From Paenibacillus brevis (GTDB taxonomy: Bacteria > Bacillota > Bacilli > Paenibacillales > Paenibacillaceae), in assembly GCF_018919145.1 (NCBI RefSeq), contig NZ_JAHLQJ010000001.1, positions 467,193-531,192 on the forward strand: a DNA stretch of 64,000 bases, in the 5' to 3' direction. The position numbers were made by a program, and so were the translations under genes. Each line of letters opens with the position of its first letter. Positions within the stretch are counted from its first letter, which is position 1. A model generated the notes under the pieces. The model searched no databases, was not told where the DNA came from, and worked only from the letters and a program-made list of their open reading frames with translations. Below are positions 26,288-35,414 of this stretch, piece by piece.

Positions 26288-26722
26288 ATGAATTTTGAGG
26301 CTACTGCCAACGAAATTCTTCAAGTCATGGAAGCCTTGTCTCGCAACTCTCCGCTCAAACAGATCGGCGAGCTGTCCAAAGGGGAAGTTTTTCTGCTGGG
26401 TTATTTGCATTCCTACCGCGGGACTGCCAGATCAAACGTGCTTAGTGAAGCTTTGGGAACCAGTACAGCCCGGATTGCGGCAGCCGTGAAGAGCATGGAA
26501 CGCAAGGGATGGGTATATCGGGAAGGGGATCAGGAAGATCTTCGGAAGACGATTGTACATCTGACTCCGGAAGGGGAAGCGCATGTATTAGAATATCGGC
26601 GGCATGTACGCAATGCCTTGAAGGATTTGCTTGAAGAGCTTGGCGAACAGGATACCGGGGAGTATCTGCGGATTGCTTGCAGGATGAATGAAATAGTTGC
26701 CAAAATGCACTCTAATTCGTAA
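26288..26722 (+). CDS. MarR-family transcriptional regulator
   Basis: The 144-residue winged-helix protein contains SNVLSEALGTSTARIAAAVKSMERKGWVYREGDQEDLRKTIVHLTPEG, the recognition helix and wing of the MarR family. GAAGGAGG precedes the ATG. It forms a two-gene operon with the zinc-ribbon membrane protein, unlike the usual pairing with an efflux pump. Confidence 0.9.
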   Translation: MNFEATANEILQVMEALSRNSPLKQIGELSKGEVFLLGYLHSYRGTARSNVLSEALGTSTARIAAAVKSMERKGWVYREGDQEDLRKTIVHLTPEGEAHVLEYRRHVRNALKDLLEELGEQDTGEYLRIACRMNEIVAKMHSNS

Positions 26723-26741
26723 TTAAAAGGAGCTCGGAGAC

Positions 26742-27134
26742 ATGAAAGAACGAATCCGTCGATGGATGTTGGGCCGTTACGGGGTAGACCAGTTTGGGCA
26801 ATTCTTAAATATTACTGCTTTAATTATGCTCTTGCTGGGAAGCTTCCTCTCCCGTTTGCTGGGAACCTTCGGCTTTGTACTGATCCTCTATCAGACTTTC
26901 CGAATATTCAGCCGCAATATCGGAAAACGCAGCCAGGAAAATCTGGCCTATATCTCACTGCAACGAAAGATCACCGGAAGGCTTAAATCAGCCGCACAGC
27001 AGGTAAAGCAGTCGAGAACTCACCGGTTCTACAACTGCCCTTCCTGCAAACAGAAGGTGCGGGTCCCGAAGGGGAAGGGGAAAATTATGATTACCTGTCC
27101 GAAATGCAGAGCCCAATTCGAGAGAAAGAGCTAG
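26742..27134 (+). CDS. Small membrane protein with C-terminal zinc ribbon
   Basis: The 130-residue protein has a hydrophobic hairpin (about 22-52), a basic amphipathic stretch, and a C-terminal CPSC-x15-CPKC zinc ribbon. AAAAGGAG precedes the ATG, 20 bases after marR. The function is not known; zinc-ribbon plus membrane-hairpin proteins are widespread in Gram-positives as uncharacterised genes. The MarR protein upstream probably controls it. Confidence 0.75.
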   Translation: MKERIRRWMLGRYGVDQFGQFLNITALIMLLLGSFLSRLLGTFGFVLILYQTFRIFSRNIGKRSQENLAYISLQRKITGRLKSAAQQVKQSRTHRFYNCPSCKQKVRVPKGKGKIMITCPKCRAQFERKS

Positions 27135-27253
27135 CCCCTGTTTGGATATATCATGATTAATCCTAAGCAGTTGAGTGAGAGTCATAAAGGACGGTATCAG
27201 GCGGTGTATTGCGGGATGTTCCGGTATTACAAAGCACTTGATGGCGTTCATAA

Positions 27254-27294
27254 ACAAAACCTGCAGCCCCTTCTTCAACGAAGGAGCTGCAGGG
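27254..27294 (-). terminator. Terminator of the his operon
   Basis: On the minus strand CCTGCAGCTCCTTC pairs with GAAGGGGCTGCAGG (one mismatch), followed by TTTTGTTT. It lies about 30 bases beyond the last his gene and can also stop the convergent marR operon. Confidence 0.72.
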
Positions 27295-27323
27295 GAATTT
27301 TCCTGATTCATCTATCTAAGTCT

Positions 27324-28151
27324 CTACTTTAACTCCAGCGGCACCATCGTCCGCCTACGCTCTTCAAACGTGGCTAACTCGCGTACACCCAGCTCATACA
27401 GCAGCGCTCGGGCCTGTTCCAGATGCTCGCCCAGCTTGAGCGGGTCATGCGCATCCGAGCCAACGGTGAGCGGGATGCCCAGTTCCACCGCAGCGGACAA
27501 AATCCGCCGGCTCGGGAACATTTCCGCCACCGGCTTGGACAAGCCCGAAGCATTCAGCTCCATTGCTACGCCAGCTTCTTTAACAGCCTTCAGCGTATGC
27601 AATTCCAGATCGGCCGTCTCGGCCTCAAGCGCTGCAGCCGGGCGGTGACCGAAACGCTTGATCACGTCAAGATGACCCATGATGTCATAGAAGCCGGTTT
27701 GAGCCGCTTTGGCGACGGCATCATAGTACCGCTCATAGACGGCGAACACGTCCTGGCCTTCCCAGTGATGTACCTGCCGGAAGTCCGACACATCCCATTC
27801 ACCGAGAAAATGAACGGAACCGATGACATAATCCCATGGATAGGCCTTGACGATCTCTTCAATCTGCCGCTCCCAGCCTTCGATGTAATCGCCCTCCAGC
27901 CCAACCCGGAGGTCGATCTGCCCGCGATATTTCTCCTTAAGCTGAAAAGCCTCCTCCACATAGCGGGGAAGCTCGTCCAGCGGCATCGCCATCTCGGGAT
28001 AATAGGCAGCCGGGTCCACATGAAGCAGCGGCATATGGTCAGACAGTCCAAGCTGGGACAAGCCCAGCTCGATTCCCCGCTTCACGTATTCCTCCAGCTC
28101 GCCTACCGCATGACCGCAGCGGGCATGGTGCGTATGATAATCAATCAGCAT
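27324..28151 (-). CDS. hisJ: Histidinol-phosphatase, PHP type
   Basis: The 275-residue PHP-fold metallo-phosphatase has DYHTHHARCGHA at the start, GLSDHMP, EGDYIEG, GSVHFLG, GHLDVIKRFG and TVGSDAHDP, all metal-binding motifs of HisJ/HisK. It removes phosphate from L-histidinol phosphate. ATG at 28151 begins 14 bases after hisIE. The upstream in-frame codons would overlap hisIE and are not family-like. This is the last gene of the operon. Confidence 0.92.
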   Translation of the reverse strand: MLIDYHTHHARCGHAVGELEEYVKRGIELGLSQLGLSDHMPLLHVDPAAYYPEMAMPLDELPRYVEEAFQLKEKYRGQIDLRVGLEGDYIEGWERQIEEIVKAYPWDYVIGSVHFLGEWDVSDFRQVHHWEGQDVFAVYERYYDAVAKAAQTGFYDIMGHLDVIKRFGHRPAAALEAETADLELHTLKAVKEAGVAMELNASGLSKPVAEMFPSRRILSAAVELGIPLTVGSDAHDPLKLGEHLEQARALLYELGVRELATFEERRRTMVPLELK

Positions 28152-28164
28152 ATTTGCCACCGCC

Positions 28165-28860
28165 TTAATCGCGCCGCGGCCGTTCATGCCGCCGTTCCAG
28201 CTCTGCCATAATGTCATCCAGCGGCAAGTCCCGCTCGCGCAGCAGCACCAGCAGGTGATAGATCAGATCGCTGACCTCCAGCCGCAGCTCGTCGTTATCT
28301 CCATTTTTCGCAGCAATGATTGATTCGGCGGCCTCTTCACCCACTTTTTTCAGAATCTTATCGATGCCCTTCTCAAATAAATAGGTCGTATACGCGCCTT
28401 CGGGGCGTTCTTTATAACGCTCGCCAATCAACTGCTCCAGCTCCGCCAATACCTCAAAACGCCCGTGCGCAAGCACCGCCGAACCTTCCAGCTCTGCCGC
28501 TGTCCGATAGAAGCAACTATCCTCGCCTGTATGGCAGGCAGGCCCGTTCCGATCCACCAGAACCAGCAAAGTATCTCCATCACAGTCGTAACTCAAAGAC
28601 CGAATCTGTTGCGTATTTCCGGAGGTTGCCCCCTTGTTCCACAGCTCGCTGCGCGAACGGCTCCAGAACCAAGTCTGCCCGCTCTCAAGAGACTTACCGA
28701 GCGACGCCTTATTCATATAAGCCAGCATCAGCACCTCACGGCTCTGCGCATCCTGAACAATCGCAGGAACCAGTCCTTGATCATCCCAGCGAATCTGCTG
28801 CACAAGCTCTTCCAGCGGCTGGGACAGCCGCAATGCTTGATTTTGTCCGTCTGTTGTCAT
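28165..28860 (-). CDS. hisIE: Bifunctional phosphoribosyl-AMP cyclohydrolase / phosphoribosyl-ATP pyrophosphatase
   Basis: The 231-residue fusion has an N-terminal HisI part (about 20-125; [45 protein letters not shown]) and a C-terminal HisE part (about 140-225; [28 protein letters not shown] of the MazG-like fold). It carries out the second and third steps of histidine synthesis. The start overlaps the hisF stop (ATGA). Confidence 0.95.
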   Translation of the reverse strand: MTTDGQNQALRLSQPLEELVQQIRWDDQGLVPAIVQDAQSREVLMLAYMNKASLGKSLESGQTWFWSRSRSELWNKGATSGNTQQIRSLSYDCDGDTLLVLVDRNGPACHTGEDSCFYRTAAELEGSAVLAHGRFEVLAELEQLIGERYKERPEGAYTTYLFEKGIDKILKKVGEEAAESIIAAKNGDNDELRLEVSDLIYHLLVLLRERDLPLDDIMAELERRHERPRRD

Positions 28861-29615
28861 CGCACTTCCACTCCTCTTGCTCTTAGATCCCGCTTCAAAT
28901 CCGGAACCGCGATTTCTTTATAGTGAAAAATCGTCGCCGCCAGTGCCGCATCTGCCGCACCTTTCGTGAACACTTCGTAGAAATCATCCGGCTTCCCTGC
29001 TCCGCCCGAGGCAATCACAGGAATGCCTGCCGCTGCGCTAACTGCCTTCGTGAGCGGCAAGTCAAACCCATCCTTCGTGCCATCGGCATCCATACTGGTC
29101 AGCAAAATTTCCCCCGCGCCCCGTGCCTCAGCTTCTTTAATCCATTCCAAGGCTTTGATGCCGGTTGCCTTTCGTCCGCCGTGCGTGTACACTTCCCACT
29201 CGCCCCAGGCCGGATTGAACTTCGCATCCACAGCAACAACGATACATTGAGAGCCAAAGCGGCGCGCCCCGTCCGAGATCAGCTCCGGGTTCAGCACAGC
29301 TGCCGTATTAATACCGATCTTATCCGCCCCGGCCCGAAGAATGCGCTTCATGTCCTCCACTTGAGAAATGCCTCCGCCTACTGTGAAAGGAATCGCGATC
29401 TCTCCCGCCGTCTGGCGAACGACCTCGATCATCGTTGCCCGGCCCTCATTGGAAGCCGAGATATCGAGAAATACAATTTCGTCCGCCCCTTCACGATCAT
29501 ACAAGGCCGCCAATTCTACCGGGTCCCCTGCATCGCGAAGATTCACAAAATTCACGCCTTTGACAACCCGGCCATCCTTCACATCCAGGCAGGGAATAAT
29601 CCGCTTTGCCAGCAT
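28857..29615 (-). CDS. hisF: Imidazole glycerol phosphate synthase, cyclase subunit
   Basis: The 252-residue TIM barrel has [20 protein letters not shown] at the start, with catalytic Asp in CLDVKDG and in [13 protein letters not shown]. With HisH it makes imidazole glycerol phosphate and AICAR. ATG at 29615 gives the usual family length. Confidence 0.96.
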   Translation of the reverse strand: MLAKRIIPCLDVKDGRVVKGVNFVNLRDAGDPVELAALYDREGADEIVFLDISASNEGRATMIEVVRQTAGEIAIPFTVGGGISQVEDMKRILRAGADKIGINTAAVLNPELISDGARRFGSQCIVVAVDAKFNPAWGEWEVYTHGGRKATGIKALEWIKEAEARGAGEILLTSMDADGTKDGFDLPLTKAVSAAAGIPVIASGGAGKPDDFYEVFTKGAADAALAATIFHYKEIAVPDLKRDLRARGVEVR

Positions 29616-29698
29616 CGTGCCTTCACCCACTTTCTATCATTTGCAGCCCGGTCTAGCCAACTTTAACCACAATTCCCCGGCTGGATTCAAAATCTAGT

Positions 29699-30448
29699 CT
29701 ATTCTGCTGATTTTACCGTCGATATCGCCTGAATCGCTTGCGCCAAATCAATACTGCCCGTATACAGCGCCTTACCCACAATCGCTCCGCCGATCCCCTG
29801 CGTGGCATAAGCTGCCAGTTTCAACAGATCATCCTGTACCGTCACGCCGCCGGAGGCAATCACTGTCCGTCCGGAAGCCTGAGCCAATGAGCGGATCGCC
29901 TCGACGTTTGGTCCCTGCATCATTCCATCACGGGAAATATCGGTGAAAATAAACGTCTCCGCACCTTTCGCCGCCAGCTCCTTGGCCAACATCTCCGCCT
30001 GCACCTTCGAGGTTTCCAGCCAGCCGCGTGTAGCTACAAAGCCATCCCTCGCATCGATGCCTATAGCCACCTTGTCGCCGTATGTACCGAGCACCGCTTC
30101 CGTAAATGCACGGTCCTCAATCGCGGCCGTGCCAAGAATGACCCGGCTTACACCAAGACCGAGCAGACGCTCCACATCCGCTAACGTGCGCAGCCCTCCG
30201 CCAACTTGCACCGGCACCTGTACGCTGCGGGCAATCTCGCCGATCAGTTCGTCGTTTACGGGATGCCCGGCCTTTGCCCCGTCCAGATCGACCAGATGAA
30301 TATAGCTGCCGCCCTGAGCTTCCCAGGAACGGGCGACCTCCGCCGGATTCTCGTTATAAACCGTCTCCCGGGCATAATCCCCTTGCACCAGACGCACACA
30401 TTTGCCGCCGCGGATATCGATGGCCGGATAAATTGTAAAAGCTGACAT
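29699..30448 (-). CDS. hisA: Phosphoribosylformimino-5-aminoimidazole carboxamide ribotide isomerase
   Basis: The 249-residue TIM barrel is homologous to HisF, with catalytic Asp in YPAIDIRGGKCVRL and in FTDISRDGMMQG. GAGGAG precedes the ATG. It is separated from hisH by a 388-base gap, unusually long inside this operon. Confidence 0.95.
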   Translation of the reverse strand: MSAFTIYPAIDIRGGKCVRLVQGDYARETVYNENPAEVARSWEAQGGSYIHLVDLDGAKAGHPVNDELIGEIARSVQVPVQVGGGLRTLADVERLLGLGVSRVILGTAAIEDRAFTEAVLGTYGDKVAIGIDARDGFVATRGWLETSKVQAEMLAKELAAKGAETFIFTDISRDGMMQGPNVEAIRSLAQASGRTVIASGGVTVQDDLLKLAAYATQGIGGAIVGKALYTGSIDLAQAIQAISTVKSAE

Positions 30449-30572
30449 ACAGGCTCCTCCTCTATACTCTTCATACCTAAATACGAAAACCAACAGGCCT
30501 GCATGAAGCCCTCTTACAGCCTGAATCGTTAGGTGTAAAAACTACAGTTATCAATCAATCATTTTTGAAAAT

Positions 30573-30718
30573 CGGGAGAATAGCTGTACGCAGTACAACT
30601 ATCCACTCGCTTAAAGGTCTCACATTAGAAAAACAGCAGATATAAGTGTACTTTGTGCAATTAAACTCTCCCGTCTTTAAACTTATGAAGAGAATAAATG
30701 TACTTTATACAACAAGCC
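30573..30718. repeat. Three copies of a TGTAC-N4-GTACAA-like palindrome in the hisH-hisA gap
   Basis: The gap 30449-30836 has no gene. It holds TGTACGCAGTACAA (30585), TGTACTTTGTGCAA (30647) and TGTACTTTATACAA (30699), and the inverted pair CGGGAGA/TCTCCCG (30573 and 30667). The motifs look like a degenerate dispersed repeat inserted into the operon rather than operators. Confidence 0.55.
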
Positions 30719-30836
30719 GCATCAACATCAAGACGAGCCTGGTGACATTCAGTTCAGTGTAAGCTAACTCATAGAGTGCCATTAGAGCGGCCCCGCCCTC
30801 GGCATTACGGTCTTAGGGCATCAGGGCCTTACGGCC

Positions 30837-31457
30837 TTACCCCCGGACAGCCAGCTCCAGAAAATTCCGCAGGAGCGCCATGCCCAGCTCTCCGCTCTTT
30901 TCCGGATGGAACTGCATGCCGTACACATTATTGTGACCAACAATCGCCGTTACCGGATGTCCGTAATCCGTAACCGCCAGCAAATCACCAGGACGCCCGG
31001 TCAGTACATGATAGGAATGAACAAAATACACATGGCCCTCCGTCAGCCCCTTCAGAATAGGATGATTCTGCTGCAGGAACTCCAGCCGATTCCAGCCCAT
31101 ATGCGGAACCTTAAGACCGCTGTCTCCTGCGAAGCGTTCAACTCTCCCCGGCAACAGGCCAAGGCCCTCATGTCTGCCATGCTCCTCACTGCTGTCAAAC
31201 AGCAGTTGCATCCCGAGGCAAATGCCGAGCAGGGGCAAGCCTTTCCCAGCCGCCTGCGTAACCACGGCATCGAGCTTCGTCTCCCGCAAATGCGACATCG
31301 CATCGCCAAATGCCCCCACACCGGGCAGCAGCACCCCGTCCGAAGACAGGATCGTCTCTGCATCCCCCGTAACAATCGCCTCGTAACCCAGCCGCTCTAC
31401 AGCCTTGCTGACGCTATGCAGATTGCCCATTCCATAGTCGACAATTGCAATCGCCAC
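30837..31457 (-). CDS. hisH: Imidazole glycerol phosphate synthase, glutamine amidotransferase subunit
   Basis: The 206-residue class I glutamine amidotransferase has nucleophile C80 in LLGICLGMQLLF and the His/Glu pair in GMQFHPEKS. It supplies ammonia to HisF. GTG at 31457 has AAAGGAG 11 bases upstream. Confidence 0.95.
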   Translation of the reverse strand: MAIAIVDYGMGNLHSVSKAVERLGYEAIVTGDAETILSSDGVLLPGVGAFGDAMSHLRETKLDAVVTQAAGKGLPLLGICLGMQLLFDSSEEHGRHEGLGLLPGRVERFAGDSGLKVPHMGWNRLEFLQQNHPILKGLTEGHVYFVHSYHVLTGRPGDLLAVTDYGHPVTAIVGHNNVYGMQFHPEKSGELGMALLRNFLELAVRG

Positions 31458-31460
31458 CGG

Positions 31461-32084
31461 CTATAGCACTCCTTTCGTCGAAGGCACACCGCTCACGCGC
31501 GGATCCATGCTGGTCGCCTCATCCAGCGCCCGGCCAAGCGCCTTGAACACCGCTTCAATCATATGGTGCGTGTTCTGCCCGTAGTGCACGATCACATGCA
31601 GCGTAATCCGCGCCTCCAGCGCTAATTTCCACAAGAATTCCTGCACCAGTTGAACATCAAAGCTGCCAACCCGGTCTGACGGATACGCTGCGCGATACTC
31701 AAAATGCGGCCGATTACTGATATCAATCACCACTTGGGCCAACGCTTCATCCATCGGAATAAACACACTGGAGTAACGCTTAATCCCGCGCTTATCCCCC
31801 AGCGCCTCGCGCAGACATTGTCCGAGGCAAATCCCGATATCCTCCACTGTGTGGTGGTCGTCAATCTCAATATCGCCATGGGCATCCACAGACAGATTAA
31901 ACTGTCCATGCTTGGTGAACAGATCCAGCATATGGTTCAAAAAGGGCACATCCGTTACGAGCTCTGCCTGACCTGTCCCGTCAATGCCCAGCGCCAGCTT
32001 AATATCCGTCTCGTTCGTCTTGCGGCTGATCTCGGCACGGCGCTCACGCACCACGTCCCCAGCCCCTGTAATTTCTGACATCAT
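31461..32084 (-). CDS. hisB: Imidazoleglycerol-phosphate dehydratase
   Basis: The 207-residue enzyme has the metal-binding motifs DIEIDDHHTVEDIGICLG and HHMIEAVFKALGRAL, plus GTGQAELVTDVPFLNHML. It is monofunctional, consistent with the separate HisJ phosphatase. It overlaps hisD by four bases; two successive ATGs are possible starts. Confidence 0.95.
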   Translation of the reverse strand: MMSEITGAGDVVRERRAEISRKTNETDIKLALGIDGTGQAELVTDVPFLNHMLDLFTKHGQFNLSVDAHGDIEIDDHHTVEDIGICLGQCLREALGDKRGIKRYSSVFIPMDEALAQVVIDISNRPHFEYRAAYPSDRVGSFDVQLVQEFLWKLALEARITLHVIVHYGQNTHHMIEAVFKALGRALDEATSMDPRVSGVPSTKGVL

Positions 32085-33382
32085 TCTGCTTCCCCCGCCT
32101 TTCCCTCTTTGCGCAGCCGGATCTCAATCGCCCGGGCATGGCCTTCCAGCCCTTCCCGACGTGCCAGCTCCATAATTGTCACTCCATTGCTCAGCAATGC
32201 TTCCTTGCTATAGTAAATCAGACTCGATTTTTTGATAAAATCGTCCACATCCACCGGCGACGAGAACCTTGCCGTGCCGTTCGTAGGGATAATATGGTTC
32301 GGTCCGGCAAAATAATCCCCCACAGGCTCCGAGCTGTAAGGCCCGAGGAAAATCGCCCCGGCATTCTCGATGAGGCCGAGATACGCCATCGGCTCCTCCA
32401 CGATCAGCTCGAAATGCTCCGGTGCCAGCCGGTTGATCACGTCGATGCCTTCCACGACGGAATCAACCAGAATAATGGCGCCGTAATCCTGCACCGAGGC
32501 CTCGGCAATCCCGCGGCGCGGCAGCTCGCCCAGCTGCCGCTGCACCTCTGCCCGGCAGGCCTCGGCGAAGGCAGGCGACGGCGTCACCAGGATCGCCGAC
32601 GCCATCTCATCGTGCTCCGCCTGGGACAGCAGATCGGCGGCCACGTAGGCCGGATCTGCACTGTCGTCCGCGAGCACGGCAATCTCGCTGGGGCCGGCGA
32701 TACTGTCGATATCGACGACCCCGTACACCTCGCGCTTGGCCAACGCGACGTAGATGTTCCCCGGTCCGCAGATCTTATCGACCGGGGCCAAGCTCTCCGT
32801 GCCATAAGCTAGCGCCGCTATGGCCTGAGCCCCGCCGACCCGGTAAATTTCGCTGACGCCGGCCTCAGCCGCCGCCACCAGAATATACGGGTCGATGCCT
32901 GCCTTGCCGCCCGTCGCCGGCGGCGTCACCATCACGATCTCCGGCACCCCGGCCACCTGCGCCGGAATGACGTTCATCAGCACCGATGACGGATAAGCTG
33001 CCTTGCCGCCGGGGACATACACACCGACCCGTTTCAGCGGACGGATGATCTGTCCAAGCAAGCTCCCGTCAGGCTGCAAATCCATCCAGGAGTTGCGCCT
33101 TTGCCGGGAATGGAATGACCGTATATTGGCCGCCGCCGCCGCGATAGCCTCTACAAAGGAAGGCTCTACCTGCTGGTAAGCTGCCGCCAGCTCTTCCTCC
33201 GTCACCCGCAATTGTCCTGCCGTAAGACGTACCCGATCGAACTGCTCTGTATAGTTCAGCAGGGCTGCATCCCCTTGCTGTTTCACTTGCGCTACGATTT
33301 CCCTAACGGCCTCATTCTGCTCGGGAGAGCCGTATTCAACTTCCCGCCGCAGATCGAAATCCTCCGCCTTGACGATCTTCAT
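32081..33382 (-). CDS. hisD: Histidinol dehydrogenase
   Basis: The 433-residue zinc/NAD enzyme has VYVPGGKAAYPSSVLMNVIPA, GPGNIYVALAKREVYG, SQAEHDEMASAILVT and APEHFEL. It oxidises histidinol to histidine, the last two steps. Of four clustered ATGs the one at 33382 has the best spacing to GAGGGGG. Confidence 0.96.
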   Translation of the reverse strand: MKIVKAEDFDLRREVEYGSPEQNEAVREIVAQVKQQGDAALLNYTEQFDRVRLTAGQLRVTEEELAAAYQQVEPSFVEAIAAAAANIRSFHSRQRRNSWMDLQPDGSLLGQIIRPLKRVGVYVPGGKAAYPSSVLMNVIPAQVAGVPEIVMVTPPATGGKAGIDPYILVAAAEAGVSEIYRVGGAQAIAALAYGTESLAPVDKICGPGNIYVALAKREVYGVVDIDSIAGPSEIAVLADDSADPAYVAADLLSQAEHDEMASAILVTPSPAFAEACRAEVQRQLGELPRRGIAEASVQDYGAIILVDSVVEGIDVINRLAPEHFELIVEEPMAYLGLIENAGAIFLGPYSSEPVGDYFAGPNHIIPTNGTARFSSPVDVDDFIKKSSLIYYSKEALLSNGVTIMELARREGLEGHARAIEIRLRKEGKAGEAE

Positions 33383-33409
33383 CGTCATCATCCCCCTCAT
33401 GCCCGCCGT

Positions 33410-34048
33410 TTAGATCCCTGTCTTTACCGGAATGACCTTGCTGAGCGCATCACATACGCTCTGAATTTCGGCATTCTTCATCCGATAGCTGACCCGGTTT
33501 GCCACCAGGCGGCTCGTAATGTCCAGAATGGTCTCCCGTTCCATCAACCCGTTCTCCCTCAAGGTCTGGCCTGTCTCCACCAGATCGACGATCCGGTCGG
33601 CAAGCCCGATTAGCGGAGCCAGCTCGATGGAGCCGTTCAGCTTGATCACCTCGACCTGCTGGCCTTGCTCCCGAAAATACTGCGATGCCAGATTCGGATA
33701 TTTGGTTGCTACCCGTTGATGAATGCCTGGCGTCCAATCCGGCAGGGCGATGACCGACATCCGGCAGCGGGCGATACCAAGATCCAGCAGCTCGTAGACG
33801 TCCCGGCTTTCCTCCAGCAATACGTCCTTGCCTACAATTCCGATATCGGCAACACCGTATTCCACATAGGTCGGCACATCCACCGGCTTGGCGAGAATGA
33901 ACTCCATCCCGATCTCCGGCAATTCAATCACCAGCTTGCGCGATTCATCCACATCCGGTCTCACCGGAATGCCTGCCTCACGGAACAGTTGCGAAGCCTT
34001 TTTATAAATACGGCCCTTCGGCATCGCGACTTTAATGGTCTGTGTCAA
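33410..34048 (-). CDS. hisG: ATP phosphoribosyltransferase, short form
   Basis: At 212 residues this is the short HisG lacking the C-terminal regulatory domain. That matches the presence of HisZ, with which it forms the active complex. Motifs include [22 protein letters not shown] and [19 protein letters not shown] at 34048 overlaps the hisZ stop (TTGA). Confidence 0.95.
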   Translation of the reverse strand: MTQTIKVAMPKGRIYKKASQLFREAGIPVRPDVDESRKLVIELPEIGMEFILAKPVDVPTYVEYGVADIGIVGKDVLLEESRDVYELLDLGIARCRMSVIALPDWTPGIHQRVATKYPNLASQYFREQGQQVEVIKLNGSIELAPLIGLADRIVDLVETGQTLRENGLMERETILDITSRLVANRVSYRMKNAEIQSVCDALSKVIPVKTGI

Positions 34049-35295
34049 GGCTGATCCGCTCCCTTCCGCTCTGCAAAAGTAAGGACCTCTCCATAAGGGG
34101 TACCGAGAGGACCAACCACAGCAGCCGATTTCCCGCTCTCGGATCCGACTTGCGCCTTCTCCCCATTCCGTACAGCAGTCTCACCGTCCATATGACGGAG
34201 AATGACGCTTTGTCCTTGACTCCGAAGACGTGCTGCCTCGGCGAAAGCCTCCTTGCGCCTGCTCTGATCATATTGCAGCAGCACGGGAAGCACTCGCTCC
34301 TGCTTGATCCCGTTCACACCGTCCAGAATCCGGTTCGTCTTGAGTGCGAATCCGGTCGCCGGAGCCGGCCGCCCGAACTGCTGCAGCAGATTGTCATATC
34401 GGCCCCCGCTGCAGACGGGGAAGCCAAGCTCAGCCGCATATCCTTCGAAGGTCATTCCTGTATAGTAAGAGAAGTCTCCGATCATCGTCAGATCGATCAT
34501 GACATGCTCAGCAGCACCATAATCCTCCAGAGCATCCCACACTGCGCATAGATGCTCAGCGGCATGCTTGGCTTCAGGATTGCCGCTTAATTCTATCGCC
34601 TGCGAGCAAATTTCTTTGTCGCCGCGCAGGCGCAGAATGCCCTCCAGCTCTTCCTTTTGCAGCTCAGAGACTGTAAGTCCCGTAAGCATCTCGCGATACC
34701 CGACGAAGTCCCGCTGCAGCAGCACCTCCTTCAAGCCTGCCCGGGTGTCTTCCTGCCCTTCTCCCGGAATAGCCTCCTCAAGAAGTCCATTCAGGAAGCC
34801 GACATGGCCGAGTGCAATCTTGAAGGACTGAACTCCTGCCGCCTTCAGCGATTCGATCGCCAGCGCGACCACCTCTGCATCCGCCTCCGCCGAATCATCA
34901 CCGACCAGCTCCACTCCCGTCTGGAAGAATTCCGCCTCTCTTCCTGCCTCTTCTTCCATGGCCCGAAATACATTGGCATGATAGGACAGCCGGAGCGGCA
35001 GCGGCTCTTCCTTCAATAAGGAAGCGACCACCCGAGCAATCGGAGCGGTCAGATCCGAGCGAAGCACCATCGTCGTCCCCCGGTTATTGAGCAGCTTGAA
35101 TAGCTTCTGATCAGACGTCGAGCTGGCTACGCCGACCGTTTCGTAATACTCCATCGTCGGAGTCATAATCTGTCTGTATCCCCAGGCCCCCATGCAATCC
35201 AGCACACTACGCTCAATCGCCCGCAGCTTCTCTGCGGCGTGCGGCAAATAGTCGCGGACACCGGCCGGTTTTTCGAATCCCTTTGGTTTCGGCAA
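34045..35295 (-). CDS. hisZ: ATP phosphoribosyltransferase regulatory subunit
   Basis: The roughly 416-residue paralogue of histidyl-tRNA synthetase has class II motifs ([44 protein letters not shown]). It cooperates with short HisG in the first, feedback-controlled step. TTG at 35295 follows GAGGTG with a six-base spacer; a GTG three codons upstream lies inside that site. This is the first gene of the operon. Confidence 0.93.
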   Translation of the reverse strand: MPKPKGFEKPAGVRDYLPHAAEKLRAIERSVLDCMGAWGYRQIMTPTMEYYETVGVASSTSDQKLFKLLNNRGTTMVLRSDLTAPIARVVASLLKEEPLPLRLSYHANVFRAMEEEAGREAEFFQTGVELVGDDSAEADAEVVALAIESLKAAGVQSFKIALGHVGFLNGLLEEAIPGEGQEDTRAGLKEVLLQRDFVGYREMLTGLTVSELQKEELEGILRLRGDKEICSQAIELSGNPEAKHAAEHLCAVWDALEDYGAAEHVMIDLTMIGDFSYYTGMTFEGYAAELGFPVCSGGRYDNLLQQFGRPAPATGFALKTNRILDGVNGIKQERVLPVLLQYDQSRRKEAFAEAARLRSQGQSVILRHMDGETAVRNGEKAQVGSESGKSAAVVGPLGTPYGEVLTFAERKGADQP

Positions 35296-35356
35296 AGCTC
35301 TCACCTCTTTAATACATTAAAGTGCTACCATGCTACCAAAATAAAGAATATGCCAT

Positions 35357-35386
35357 ATCTTATCATACTCCAAATCAAATCGTCAA
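35357..35386 (-). promoter_or_regulatory. SigmaA-like promoter of the his operon
   Basis: On the minus strand TTGACG (complement of 35381-35386), an 18-base spacer and TAAGAT (complement of 35357-35362) lie about 60 bases before hisZ. The short leader contains a direct repeat GGTAGCA but no T-box or leader peptide. Confidence 0.55.
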
Positions 35387-35414
35387 CGAACGGTTTTTCA
35401 TCCTTCCCATGCAT

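Noticed and set aside
35296..35400. T-box or attenuator in front of hisZ
   Set aside because: The leader is only about 60 bases and lacks the T-box core, a specifier loop, a His-rich leader peptide and a terminator.
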